This document shows, piece by piece, positions 33,384 to 41,725 of a stretch of 54,453 nt of DNA. The notes below the pieces were generated by a model, which saw only the letters and a program-made list of their open reading frames with translations, had not been told where the DNA came from and did no database searches. The stretch's first letter is position 1, and each line of letters starts with the position of its first letter. The stretch comes from Thermoleophilaceae bacterium (GTDB lineage: Bacteria; Actinomycetota; Thermoleophilia; Solirubrobacterales; Thermoleophilaceae), in assembly GCA_030447875.1 (NCBI GenBank), contig JAUJOA010000008.1:47383-101835 (forward strand). Reading direction: 5' to 3'. Made by a program: the position numbers and the translations under genes.

Positions 33384-34655
33384 CTACGACCGCACCTGAC
33401 CGGATCCCTCGAGCACGTACTTGAAGGTGCAGAGCTCACGCACGCCGATCGGCCCGCGCGCGTGAAGCTTCTGGGTGGAGTTCCCGATCTCGGCGCCCAT
33501 GCCGAACTCACCGCCGTCGGTGAAGCGCGTAGACGCGTTCACGTACACGCACGCGGCGTCGACGCCCTCGGTGAAGGCCCGTGCCGACTCGGTGGACCCG
33601 GTCGCGATCGCCTCCGAGTGACCACTCCCGTAGCGGTTGACGTGGTCGATCGCCTCCTCCACCGAGTCGACGATCTTCACGGCGAGCGTCAGCGCCAGGA
33701 ACTCGGTGCGCCAGTCCTCCTCCGTCGCCTGGCCGAGCGTGGAGCCGATCTCGCCCGCCAGCGATCGCGCGCGCTCGTCCGCTCGCAGCTCCACGCCAGA
33801 CTCCCGGAGCTCGGCCAGCGCCCGCGGCAGAAACTCGGCCGCCGTGCCGGAGTGCACCAGGAGCGTCTCGATCGCGTTGCAGACGCCGGGCCGCTGGACC
33901 TTCGCGTTGACCGCGATGGCGACCGCGTCATCGATCTCGGCCGACCGATCCACGAAGAGATGGCAGTTTCCCGAAGCCGCATGGAGAACCGGCACGGTGG
34001 CGTGCTCCACAAGCGTCGCCTTCAGGCCCTCCCCGCCGCGCGGGATGATCAGGTCCACGAGCCCGTCCTGGGTCGCGAGCGTGGGCAGCTCCTCCCGACC
34101 GCCGCCGGCGATCAGCGACACCGAGCTCTCGGGCAGTCCGGCGGCGGTCACGGCCTGCGCCGCGATACCGGCCAGCACTGCATTCGAGTGCGCGGCCGTC
34201 GATGATCCCCGCAACACGATTGCGTTGCCCGACTTGAGGCACAGCGCGGAGCAGTCGATCGTCACGTTCGGCCGCGCCTCGTAGACCACGGCGACCACTC
34301 CGAGAGGCACGCGCAGCTTGCGCATCGAGAGCCCGTTGTCGAGCTTCCTGCCCTCGATGACCTCTCCCACGGGGTCCGGCAGAGCCCTTATCCGCCTGAC
34401 GTCGGCGGCGATCGATCGCACTCGGTCGGCGGTGAGCGTCAGGCGATCGATCAGGGCGGGCGTCAGGCCGGGGTCACGGCCCGCCTCCAGGTCGCGCGCG
34501 TTCGCTTCCAGGATCTCCTCGATGCGACCCTCGAGCGCTGCGGCCATCGCCTCGAGTGCGGCGTTCCGAGTCCGCGAGTCGACGCGAGCCAGCTCTAGCG
34601 AGGCGGCCCGTGCGGCGGCGCAGGTCTCGGCGACCGAGGTGGTCTGAACGGCCAT
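33384..34655 (-). CDS. proA: Gamma-glutamyl phosphate reductase
   Basis: ProA makes glutamate-5-semialdehyde from gamma-glutamyl phosphate with NADPH, the second step of proline synthesis. The 423-residue enzyme has the aldehyde dehydrogenase fold. Landmarks are PLGVVAVVYEARPNVTIDC, ALCLKSGNAIVLRGSSTA (cofactor), VDLIIPRGGEGL, the catalytic Cys in QRPGVCNAIETLLV and VNASTRFTDGGEFGMGAEIG near the C-terminus. It lies 43 bases after proB and 5 before nadD. The order proB-proA-nadD-rsfS is standard for actinobacteria, although in M. tuberculosis the genes are spread out. Confidence 0.96.
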   Translation of the reverse strand: MAVQTTSVAETCAAARAASLELARVDSRTRNAALEAMAAALEGRIEEILEANARDLEAGRDPGLTPALIDRLTLTADRVRSIAADVRRIRALPDPVGEVIEGRKLDNGLSMRKLRVPLGVVAVVYEARPNVTIDCSALCLKSGNAIVLRGSSTAAHSNAVLAGIAAQAVTAAGLPESSVSLIAGGGREELPTLATQDGLVDLIIPRGGEGLKATLVEHATVPVLHAASGNCHLFVDRSAEIDDAVAIAVNAKVQRPGVCNAIETLLVHSGTAAEFLPRALAELRESGVELRADERARSLAGEIGSTLGQATEEDWRTEFLALTLAVKIVDSVEEAIDHVNRYGSGHSEAIATGSTESARAFTEGVDAACVYVNASTRFTDGGEFGMGAEIGNSTQKLHARGPIGVRELCTFKYVLEGSGQVRS

Positions 34656-34698
34656 GTGGCCAAGGGTACCGAGCGGTTCCGGGCTCGATGCGGCGGTC

Positions 34699-35817
34699 TC
34701 AGTCGAGCACGAAGTAGTCGCGGTGCACAGCCTCCTCGCTCGCGCGCGGCAGTAGCTCGTTGACCTCGGAGGTCTTCATCCCCTTGATGCGGCGGAGCTC
34801 GGCGGCCGAGTAGTTGACGATGCCCTTTCCGATCGCCCGTGAACCGGAGGGGCTGCCGCCCCCGTCCGGGCCCATGAGCACTTCCACCGCATCGCCCGCC
34901 TGGAACTCACCCTCCACCGCGACCACGCCGACCGGCAGCAGGCTCGTCCCTCGCTCGCGCAGCGCACGGGCGGCGCCTTCGTCCACGAGCACGCGCCCGT
35001 GGCTCGGCTTCGCGTACTTGAGCCAGAGCTTGAAGCTCGAGACACGGCCCTTCTGGGGCAGGAAGCGCGTTCCCTCGGGCTCGCCCGCGAGCGCACGCCC
35101 CAGCGGACCGGGACGGGTGCCGTTCAGGATCACCGCGGGAATCCCGGCGGCCGTGGCCATCTCCGCAGCCACCACCTTCGAGCGCATGCCGCCGGATCCG
35201 AGCGGCGAGCTAGCGAAGCCGATCTCGAGCTCGTCGAGCGCGCTGAAGTCGGCCACCTCCGGAACCAGGGGCGCAGAGGGATCGAGCCGCGGGTCGGCCG
35301 TGTGGAGTCCGTCGATGTCGGTCAGGAGCAGCAGGCGATCGGCCCCGAGCAGGATGGCCACCTGAGCCGCAAGGAAGTCGTTGTCACCGAACGAGATCTC
35401 GTCGGTGGAGGTCGTGTCGTTCTCGTTCACGACGGGCACGACGCGCCAGTCGAGCAACTTGCGCAGCGTCTGCCGCGCGTTCAGGTAGTGCGTGCGCGCC
35501 GACATGTCGAAGAACGTGAGCAGCACCTGGGCGCTCGGCACCCCGTGCTCGAGCAACAGCTCCTCGTAGGCTCGAAAGAGCTTCCCCTGGCCGACCGCCG
35601 AAGCGGCCTGGAGCTCGTCCATCGCCCGCGGCCGTAACGGGAGGTCGAGCGCGCGCATCCCCCGAGCGATGGCACCCGAGGTTACGAGCACGACGTGGGA
35701 ACCGCCGCCCCGCAGCGTCGCGGCCTCCTGGCAGACGTGACGCAGCACGTTCAGCCGGACCTCCCCGTCCTCGTCGGCGACGATGCTCGAGCCGAGCTTG
35801 ATCACGACGAGTCCCAT
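34699..35817 (-). CDS. proB: Glutamate 5-kinase with PUA domain
   Basis: ProB phosphorylates glutamate as the first step of proline synthesis and is feedback-inhibited by proline. The 372-residue protein has an amino-acid-kinase domain (VVIKLGSSIVADEDG, VLVTSGAIARGM, PVVNENDTTSTDEISFGDND, LLLLTDIDGLHTADPR, GSGGMRSKVVAAEMA) and a C-terminal PUA domain (about residues 275-360: GRVLVDEGAARALRERGTSL to VNYSAAELRRIKG). It lies 31 bases after obgE. Confidence 0.96.
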   Translation of the reverse strand: MGLVVIKLGSSIVADEDGEVRLNVLRHVCQEAATLRGGGSHVVLVTSGAIARGMRALDLPLRPRAMDELQAASAVGQGKLFRAYEELLLEHGVPSAQVLLTFFDMSARTHYLNARQTLRKLLDWRVVPVVNENDTTSTDEISFGDNDFLAAQVAILLGADRLLLLTDIDGLHTADPRLDPSAPLVPEVADFSALDELEIGFASSPLGSGGMRSKVVAAEMATAAGIPAVILNGTRPGPLGRALAGEPEGTRFLPQKGRVSSFKLWLKYAKPSHGRVLVDEGAARALRERGTSLLPVGVVAVEGEFQAGDAVEVLMGPDGGGSPSGSRAIGKGIVNYSAAELRRIKGMKTSEVNELLPRASEEAVHRDYFVLD

Positions 35818-35848
35818 GGACGGGAGAGGTTATGCGGCGCGCGGGCGG

Positions 35849-37156
35849 CTAGCGCAGCGAAGCGCCGGGGTCGAGCTCGAAGGACACGTCGCCGATCTCC
35901 ACCTCGTCCCCCGCCGTGAAGCCCTCCGCCTCTAGCGCGCGGATGACCCCGATCGACCGCAGTCGGTCCTCGAGGTAGCGAAGCGCTTCGTCGTTGTCGA
36001 GGTCATGACGAGCGATTAGGCGCTCGACCCCGCGGCCCACGACGCGGAACGACGCCGGTCCGGTGCGCTCCACTCGAAAGCCCTCGTCGGCGCCCGGGCG
36101 GTATACGCGGTGATCGGCCGTCACCTCGGCGGTCCCGGCGGTGGCCGGCGCCGCGCCGGCTCGGGGCACGTGCCGAACGATCGCAGCCGCGAGGTCGTCG
36201 ACGCCACGGCCGATCGCGGCCGAGGTGATCACCACGGCCACCGCCTCGTCCCCGAGCCGCTCGCGCCACTCGGTGGCGGCCGCCTTCGCCTGACTCTCCG
36301 GGACCAGGTCCGCCTTCGACAGGCAGAGTATCCGCGGCCGCGCCTCGAGCCCGGCGCCGTAGCCCCTCAGCTCGGACTCGACGGTAGCGTGGTTCTCGAC
36401 CGGATCGGATCCGTCGAGCGGCGACAGGTCGAGCACGTGGACGAGCAGGCGAGTGCGCTCCACGTGAGCGAGGAACTCGTGCCCGAGACCGAGGCCCGCT
36501 CCGGCGCCCTCGATCAGTCCCGGAATGTCCGCGACGACCACTTGACGCTCATCCCCCTCCAGCGTCCCGAGCACCGGATCCACCGTCGTAAAGGGGTACT
36601 CGGCCACCTTCGGCCTAGCACGGGTGAGCCTGGCGAGCAGCGAGGACTTGCCGGCGTTGGGAAGCCCGACCAGCCCGGCGTCGGCCATCAGGCGCAGCCG
36701 CAGCTCAATCCAGCCCTCGTCGCCGGGGAGCCCTCGCTCCGCGAAGCGAGGGGCCTGCCGCTGCGCGGTGGCGAAGTGCTTGTTCCCGCGCCCCCCGGAG
36801 CCGCCACGCGCGACCACCGCGCGTTCACCGGGGCTCGTCAGGTCGAAGCGCAGGCCACGCTCGGGGTCGTCCGCCGCCGTACCCGGCGGCACGGGGAGCT
36901 CGAGCGCCGGAGCGCTGGCCCCGTGGCGGTTGGCCCCCTCGCCGTGACCGCCCCGCCCCGCCCTGTAGTGGGTCCGGCGCCTGAACGACTCCAGGTCGCG
37001 CCTCGACGGATCGCAGACGAGCACGACATCGCCCCCGCGGCCGCCGTCGCCGCCGTCGGGACCGCCCCGCGGCACGTGGGCCTCACGCCTGAACGAGACC
37101 ACGCCGTTGCCGCCGGCGCCCGCTTGGACGAAGACCTTGGCCCGGTCCGAGAACAC
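35849..37156 (-). CDS. obgE: GTPase ObgE/CgtA
   Basis: An Obg GTPase that assists 50S subunit assembly and links GTP/ppGpp levels to growth. The 435-residue protein has the Gly-rich Obg fold at residues 1-158 (VQAGAGGNGVVSFRREAHVPRGGPDGGDGG). The G domain follows with G1 GLPNAGKSSLL, G2 YPFTTVDP, G3 ADIPGLIEGA and G4 SKAD (Ser in place of the usual Asn of NKxD). The C-terminal OCT domain covers about residues 345-425. The order rplU-rpmA-obgE is nearly universal in bacteria. Confidence 0.96.
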   Translation of the reverse strand: MFSDRAKVFVQAGAGGNGVVSFRREAHVPRGGPDGGDGGRGGDVVLVCDPSRRDLESFRRRTHYRAGRGGHGEGANRHGASAPALELPVPPGTAADDPERGLRFDLTSPGERAVVARGGSGGRGNKHFATAQRQAPRFAERGLPGDEGWIELRLRLMADAGLVGLPNAGKSSLLARLTRARPKVAEYPFTTVDPVLGTLEGDERQVVVADIPGLIEGAGAGLGLGHEFLAHVERTRLLVHVLDLSPLDGSDPVENHATVESELRGYGAGLEARPRILCLSKADLVPESQAKAAATEWRERLGDEAVAVVITSAAIGRGVDDLAAAIVRHVPRAGAAPATAGTAEVTADHRVYRPGADEGFRVERTGPASFRVVGRGVERLIARHDLDNDEALRYLEDRLRSIGVIRALEAEGFTAGDEVEIGDVSFELDPGASLR

Positions 37157-37204
37157 GGCTCGATCCTAGGCCGCCGGGCGAGCGGCCGGGACGTTGATCG
37201 GCCG

Positions 37205-37459
37205 CTACTCCGCAGGTACGACGGTGATGGTGCGTCCGCGGCGGCCGCTAGCGAACTCGACCCTGCCCGCGCGAGCCGCGAAGATCGTGTCGTCCTTCCC
37301 GATCCCGGCGCCGTCACCCGGGCGGAAGCGTGTGCCGCGCTGGCGCACGATGATCTCGCCGCCGCTCACCGTCTGACCGGCGAAGACCTTCACGCCGAGG
37401 CGCTGGGCGTTGGAGTCGCGGCCGTTGCGGCTGGAGCCGAGCCCCTTCTTATGAGCCAT
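37205..37459 (-). CDS. rpmA: 50S ribosomal protein L27
   Basis: An 84-residue protein starting [20 protein letters not shown], the flexible N-terminal tail that reaches the peptidyl-transferase centre. It lacks the cleaved extension seen in Firmicutes. The body ([32 protein letters not shown]) is typical. Its ATG lies 11 bases inside the 3' end of rplU, with AAGGAGGACGAGG as ribosome binding site within rplU. Confidence 0.97.
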   Translation of the reverse strand: MAHKKGLGSSRNGRDSNAQRLGVKVFAGQTVSGGEIIVRQRGTRFRPGDGAGIGKDDTIFAARAGRVEFASGRRGRTITVVPAE

Positions 37460-37799
37460 CCTCGTCCTCCTTCTTCTTGGCCGGGCGGCGCGACAGTGCC
37501 TTGATGTCCTTGATCTCGAGCCTCGTCAGCTCCGATCGATGGCCCTGGGTGCGCTTGTAGCCGCGCTTCGGCTTGAACTTGAGGACACGGACCTTCTCGC
37601 CGCGCTCGTGACCGGTCACGACGGCCTCGACCTTGACCTTCTCTAGCTCATCACGCTCGAACACGGTCTTGTCCGAGCGGTAGAGCAGCGGCTCGAGCGT
37701 CACGGTGGCGCCCTCCGCGTCGCGCAGGCGGTCGACGACGAGCGAGTCGCCCTTCTCCACGCGGTACTGCTTACCGCCGACTTTCACTATTGCGTACAT
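37449..37799 (-). CDS. rplU: 50S ribosomal protein L21
   Basis: A 116-residue protein, about a dozen residues longer than usual because of a charged tail ([13 protein letters not shown]) that overlaps rpmA. The body is typical: [18 protein letters not shown], then [20 protein letters not shown]. No ribosome binding site is seen before the ATG. A possible -10 box (TACACT on the minus strand at 37863-37858) would give a leader of about 50 bases. It heads the operon down to rsfS and is divergent from namH. Confidence 0.96.
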   Translation of the reverse strand: MYAIVKVGGKQYRVEKGDSLVVDRLRDAEGATVTLEPLLYRSDKTVFERDELEKVKVEAVVTGHERGEKVRVLKFKPKRGYKRTQGHRSELTRLEIKDIKALSRRPAKKKEDEDGS

Positions 37800-37902
37800 G
37801 GCAGAGGGAGCGCCGCGGGCGAGGCCACGAAGCGCCCCGCGCGCGAGCGCGACCGCAAGTGTACCGACGCTCAGGGTCCAGGGCTGACGCGAGGACCCTG
37901 GC

Positions 37903-37915
37903 TAGACTCAGCCGC
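37903..37915 (+). promoter_or_regulatory. Probable leaderless -10 box before namH
   Basis: TAGACT at 37903-37908 is seven bases before ATG 37916, with no Shine-Dalgarno sequence. The same hexamer and spacing occur before valS. Confidence 0.5.
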
Positions 37916-39484
37916 ATGAAGGTCACCTTCGTGGGCCACGCAGGGCTCTTCATCGAGACACGGCGCGGCAGCATCCTCTGCGACCCGTGGTTCAACCCGG
38001 CGTATTTCGCCTCGTGGTTCCCGTTTCCCAGCAACGAGGACGTGGACGTTGAGCAGATCGGCAACCCGACGTACCTCTACCTTTCGCACCTCCACCACGA
38101 TCACTTCGACCCTCGGTTCCTGAGTGAGCACGTCTCGAAGGACGCCACGGTCATCCTCCCGGACTACCCGCTCGACCTCCTCGAGCGTGCGCTGCGCGAT
38201 CTCGGCTTCAAACGCTTCCTGCGCACGCGGAACGCCGAGCCGGTCGAGGCCGACGGGCTGACCTTCACCGTCACGGCGGCGGTCGCGCCGACCGACGGTC
38301 CGCTCGGCGACTCGGGGCTCGTGGTGGACGACGGCGAGACGCGGATCTTCGACCAGAACGACTCCCGCCCGCTCGACATCGAGTCACTCACCCGCCTCGG
38401 GCACTACGACGCCCACTTCTTGCAGTTCTCGGGCGCCATCTGGTATCCGATGGTCTACCGCTTCCCCGAGAAGATGAAGGAGGCGCTGGCGCGCAAGAAG
38501 CGTCAGAACCAGATGGCGCGCGCGCTGCGCTACATCGAGCAGCTCGGCGCCTCCTACGTCGTCCCGTCCGCGGGTCCGCCGTGCTTTCTCGACGACGACC
38601 TGTTCCAGCTCAACGACTTCGACCGGGACGCCACGAACACGTTCCCCGACCAGACCGTCTTCCTCGAGTACATGGACGAGCACGGACACACCGGCGGCCG
38701 GCTGATGGTCCCGGGAAGCGTCGCGACGATCGGCGACGGGGCCTTCGACGTGGAGCATTCGAGGGCCGACGACGAGGTGTCGGCGGTCTTCACCGACAAG
38801 CGCCGGTACCTCGAGGCTTACCGGGAGCGCCGGCGTCCGGCGATCGACGCGATCATGGCGTCGCTTCCCCGCGGAGAGGTAGACATCGTCGCTTCGCTCC
38901 GGGAGTGGTTCGAGCCGCTGCTCGCCCAAGCCGACATGACGTGCGTGGGCGTGAACGGCCGGCTGCTGCTCGATTGTGGCGAGCAGTCCGTGGTCATCGA
39001 TTTCCAGCAGCGGCGGGTGTACGAATGGGCAGGCGAGGAGTGGGATTACCGGCTGGGCGTCGACGCTGCCCTGGTGGAGTCCTGCATCGCGAACCACTAC
39101 GAGGACTGGATCAACCAGCTATTCCTCTCGTGCCGCTTCGAGGCCGAGCGCCGAGGCCCCTACAACGAATACGTCTACAACTTCTTCAAGACCCTGTCGG
39201 AGGAACGCGTCCAGTACGCCGAGGGCTACTACGCCGAGCAGTCGCAGGACGAGCAGCTGTGGGAGTGCGACGGCTATCGCGTTCAGCGGCGCTGCCCGCA
39301 CCTCAAGGCGGACCTCGCGCGCTTCGGCACCGTCAAGGATGGCGTGCTGACGTGCACCATGCACGGGTGGCAGTTCGAGCTCGCCACCGGCCGCTGCCTG
39401 ACCTCGGACGATCGCCGCCTCTACACGGAGCCGATCGCGGCCGAGGAGAGCGAGTGGACTGCAGCGACCGGATCGCGTTCCTGA
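37916..39484 (+). CDS. namH: NamH-like UDP-N-acetylmuramate hydroxylase (metallo-beta-lactamase fold plus Rieske)
   Basis: A 522-residue protein with an N-terminal metallo-hydrolase-type fold (metal motif HLHHDH at residues 58-63) and a C-terminal Rieske [2Fe-2S] site: CPH (Cys460, His462) and CTMH (Cys480, His483). This architecture and stretches such as NPAYFASWFPFP, YSGAIWYPMVY-like FSGAIWYPMVY, VVPSAGPPCFL and RRCPHLKADL match the mycobacterial NamH (Rv3818) as I remember it. NamH hydroxylates UDP-MurNAc to the N-glycolyl form, which modifies peptidoglycan. Here the gene lies between the ribosomal-protein operon and rng, close to the mre/mrdA/rodA cell-wall genes, which fits that role. 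The substrate is inferred from homology only. Confidence 0.87.
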   Translation: MKVTFVGHAGLFIETRRGSILCDPWFNPAYFASWFPFPSNEDVDVEQIGNPTYLYLSHLHHDHFDPRFLSEHVSKDATVILPDYPLDLLERALRDLGFKRFLRTRNAEPVEADGLTFTVTAAVAPTDGPLGDSGLVVDDGETRIFDQNDSRPLDIESLTRLGHYDAHFLQFSGAIWYPMVYRFPEKMKEALARKKRQNQMARALRYIEQLGASYVVPSAGPPCFLDDDLFQLNDFDRDATNTFPDQTVFLEYMDEHGHTGGRLMVPGSVATIGDGAFDVEHSRADDEVSAVFTDKRRYLEAYRERRRPAIDAIMASLPRGEVDIVASLREWFEPLLAQADMTCVGVNGRLLLDCGEQSVVIDFQQRRVYEWAGEEWDYRLGVDAALVESCIANHYEDWINQLFLSCRFEAERRGPYNEYVYNFFKTLSEERVQYAEGYYAEQSQDEQLWECDGYRVQRRCPHLKADLARFGTVKDGVLTCTMHGWQFELATGRCLTSDDRRLYTEPIAAEESEWTAATGSRS

Positions 39485-39843
39485 CGCACGAGCGCACGCT
39501 CGAGCGCGTGCGGACGCTGCGAGGAGCCGGAGCCGGCCCCGCGATCACGGTCCGGGTTCACTCGATGATGCGCCGCTTCGACGTGACGATCCGGCAGCAG
39601 CCCGCCGGGGAGACGCCATCGTACGGCTGGGAGCTCTCCGAGGTGGACTCAGACGGCGCGGTGCGGCCGGGCGGGATTCGGGTGGAGAGCGCCTCAACGC
39701 AGCCTGCGCTCTTCGACGATCCGGAGGAGGCGTACTGGTGCGCCAGCGAGGCGATCGCCGAAGCCGCTACTCCGGCGTCTCCGGCACGTCCCGGGCGCCG
39801 CGGCGACGACGCCGCGAGCCGCCCGCGCGTGAGCTGCCGCTGA
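39454..39843 (+). CDS. Small uncharacterised protein overlapping namH and rng ends
   Basis: An open frame that starts inside the last 31 bases of namH (GTG 39454) and runs 77 bases into the convergent rng gene. Up to 129 residues are coded; if ATG 39565 is used, 92. The part RRFDVTIRQQPAGETPSYGWELSEVDSDG to FDDPEEAYWCASEAI looks like a folded small domain rather than a shadow, with a low-complexity Arg/Ala tail. No family is recognised. The overlap with rng at the end makes the C-terminus uncertain. Confidence 0.45.
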   Translation: MDCSDRIAFLTHERTLERVRTLRGAGAGPAITVRVHSMMRRFDVTIRQQPAGETPSYGWELSEVDSDGAVRPGGIRVESASTQPALFDDPEEAYWCASEAIAEAATPASPARPGRRGDDAASRPRVSCR

Positions 39844-41713
39844 GCGTCGGCTGCGCACCCGGTCCCACCGCCTCGAGGCGCTCAGCCTCGGTTCCGTTGG
39901 CGCTCGTCTCGCCGGTTGCCTGCTCGCCGATGATCGAGGCGGACGCCGCGCGGCGGCTCACCTGGTCGATGCGCACGAGCTTCTTCTCGCCGATCAGGCG
40001 CCCGGCGCCGGCCACCGAGATGACGTAGCCGTCGACCTTTGCCACACCCGCGTCATCGTCGTACATGTGCGGCTCCTGGATCGCCACATGCACCTCCTCG
40101 CCCTCGCGGAACGGAAGCGCGCGTTCCTCGACCTCCTCGCGCGTGCCCTCCAAAGTCACGGCGAAGTGGTCGAGCGGCAGCCCGTCGCCGCCCTCGAAGT
40201 GGAAGTGCTTGCCCACCTCGCGCTCGAGTTCCAGCAGCGGCTCCCCCGGGCCGCCCAGCAGCACCGCGGACACCCGCGGATGGATCTGTATGAGGTACGC
40301 CTCGGCCTGCGGGCGCTCGCCGACGAGGTCGCGCAGCCTCCGCTCCACTCGCAGCGCGACGGTCTCCTCCGAGATCACGACGCCCTCGCCGTCGCAGGTT
40401 GGGCACGTCTTCGTGAGTATCTCGCGGACGCCATCGGTCACGTTCTGGCGCGTCATCTCGACCAGCCCAAGTGGCGAGATCTCCACGACGTAGGTCTTCG
40501 TCCGGTCCTCGTCAAGCGCCTTTCGGAGCGTCTTGAGGACCGTGTCGCGGTTTCGGGCGCGCGACATGTCGATGAAGTCGATGACGATGATGCCGCCGAT
40601 GTCGCGGAGCCTGAGCTGACGGACCACCTCCTCCGCCGACTCGAGGTTGGTCTTCGTGATCGTGTCCTCCAAGCGGGCGCCCTTCCCACGCCCGATGAAG
40701 GATCCGGAGTTGACGTCGATGACCGTCATGGCCTCCGCGTAGTCGATCATCAGGTACCCGCCCGAGGGCAGGTCGACGCGGCGGTTGAGCGTCGACTGGA
40801 TGACCTCGTCGATCCCGTAGCGCTCGAAGAGCGGCTCGTCCTCCGTATAGAGCTCCACCCGGTCGACGAGCTCCGGCGCCGTGCGCGTGAAGAAGGAAGT
40901 CAGCCGCCTGAGCTGCTTCTCGTCGTCCACGATGGCGCGCTCGAAGTGGGCCGAGAAGATGTCGCGCACGACGCGCACCGATAGATCGGCCTCCTGGAAG
41001 ACCATCGCCGGAGCGACCGTCTCCTCGACGCGAGCCTGCAGGATGTCGTAGAGCTTGAACAGGTATTGGATCTCCCGCTCGAAGTCGGCGCGCTTGGCGC
41101 CGCGCGCGGCGGTGCGGATGATGGCTCCCCCTGCGCGTAGATCCACCTTCCCGGCCTCCTTGCGCAGCCGGTCGCGCTCCTTGTCGTCGAGTCGCCGCGA
41201 GACGCCAAGTCCCTCGCCCTGCGGCGCGTAGACGAGATAGCGCCCGGCGATCGAGAGCTGCATCGACAGCCGCGCTCCCTTGGTCTTCAGCGGATCTTTG
41301 ACGACCTGTACGACGACCTCCTGACCCGGCTTGAGCACCTCGGAGATGCGCTGGCCCTTGCCGCCCGTGCGGCCGCGTCGTTGCAGCTCCACCCCGGGCA
41401 TCACGATGTCGTCGACGTGGAGGAAGCCGTTCTTGTCGAGCCCGATGTCCACGAACGCGGCCTCGAGCCCCGCCAGGACGTTGTCGATCTTTCCCTTGTA
41501 GATGTTCCCGACGAGCGACCGATGGCCGCGCCGCTCGATGTAGAGCTCCGCGACGCGGGCTCCATCCCCGGGCTTGCCGTAGCGCCCCCGGCCGCGTCCG
41601 CGACCGGTTGATCCCGCTCTGCCCGATCCGCTAGCGGAGGGCTCCCCCTCGGCCTCGAGAATCCCGACCCTGGTTTCGCCACGGTCGACCGTGACGAGCA
41701 CTTGTTTTCTCAC
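39767..41713 (-). CDS. rng: Ribonuclease E/G
   Basis: A 648-residue endoribonuclease that starts mRNA decay and processes rRNA. The S1 domain (VGNIYKGKIDNVLAGLEAAFVDIG, KNGFLHVDDI) is interrupted in front by a Gly/Arg/Ser-rich insert at about residues 24-50. The RNase-H-like and DNase-I-like domains follow; catalytic Asp residues lie in TVIDVNSGSFIG and IVIDFIDMSR. The zinc link is CPTCDGEG. The C-terminus has a low-complexity Gly/Arg tail (GGSRRRRRGARD). Without a long scaffold domain it resembles RNase G or short actinobacterial RNase E. It lies 12 bases after rodA. Confidence 0.94.
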   Translation of the reverse strand: MRKQVLVTVDRGETRVGILEAEGEPSASGSGRAGSTGRGRGRGRYGKPGDGARVAELYIERRGHRSLVGNIYKGKIDNVLAGLEAAFVDIGLDKNGFLHVDDIVMPGVELQRRGRTGGKGQRISEVLKPGQEVVVQVVKDPLKTKGARLSMQLSIAGRYLVYAPQGEGLGVSRRLDDKERDRLRKEAGKVDLRAGGAIIRTAARGAKRADFEREIQYLFKLYDILQARVEETVAPAMVFQEADLSVRVVRDIFSAHFERAIVDDEKQLRRLTSFFTRTAPELVDRVELYTEDEPLFERYGIDEVIQSTLNRRVDLPSGGYLMIDYAEAMTVIDVNSGSFIGRGKGARLEDTITKTNLESAEEVVRQLRLRDIGGIIVIDFIDMSRARNRDTVLKTLRKALDEDRTKTYVVEISPLGLVEMTRQNVTDGVREILTKTCPTCDGEGVVISEETVALRVERRLRDLVGERPQAEAYLIQIHPRVSAVLLGGPGEPLLELEREVGKHFHFEGGDGLPLDHFAVTLEGTREEVEERALPFREGEEVHVAIQEPHMYDDDAGVAKVDGYVISVAGAGRLIGEKKLVRIDQVSRRAASASIIGEQATGETSANGTEAERLEAVGPGAQPTLSGSSRAGGSRRRRRGARDVPETPE

Positions 41714-41725
41714 GTAGTCCTCTCA

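Noticed and set aside
36110-37504. A 464-codon plus-strand open frame
   Set aside because: It is antisense to obgE and rpmA and has no recognisable motif.
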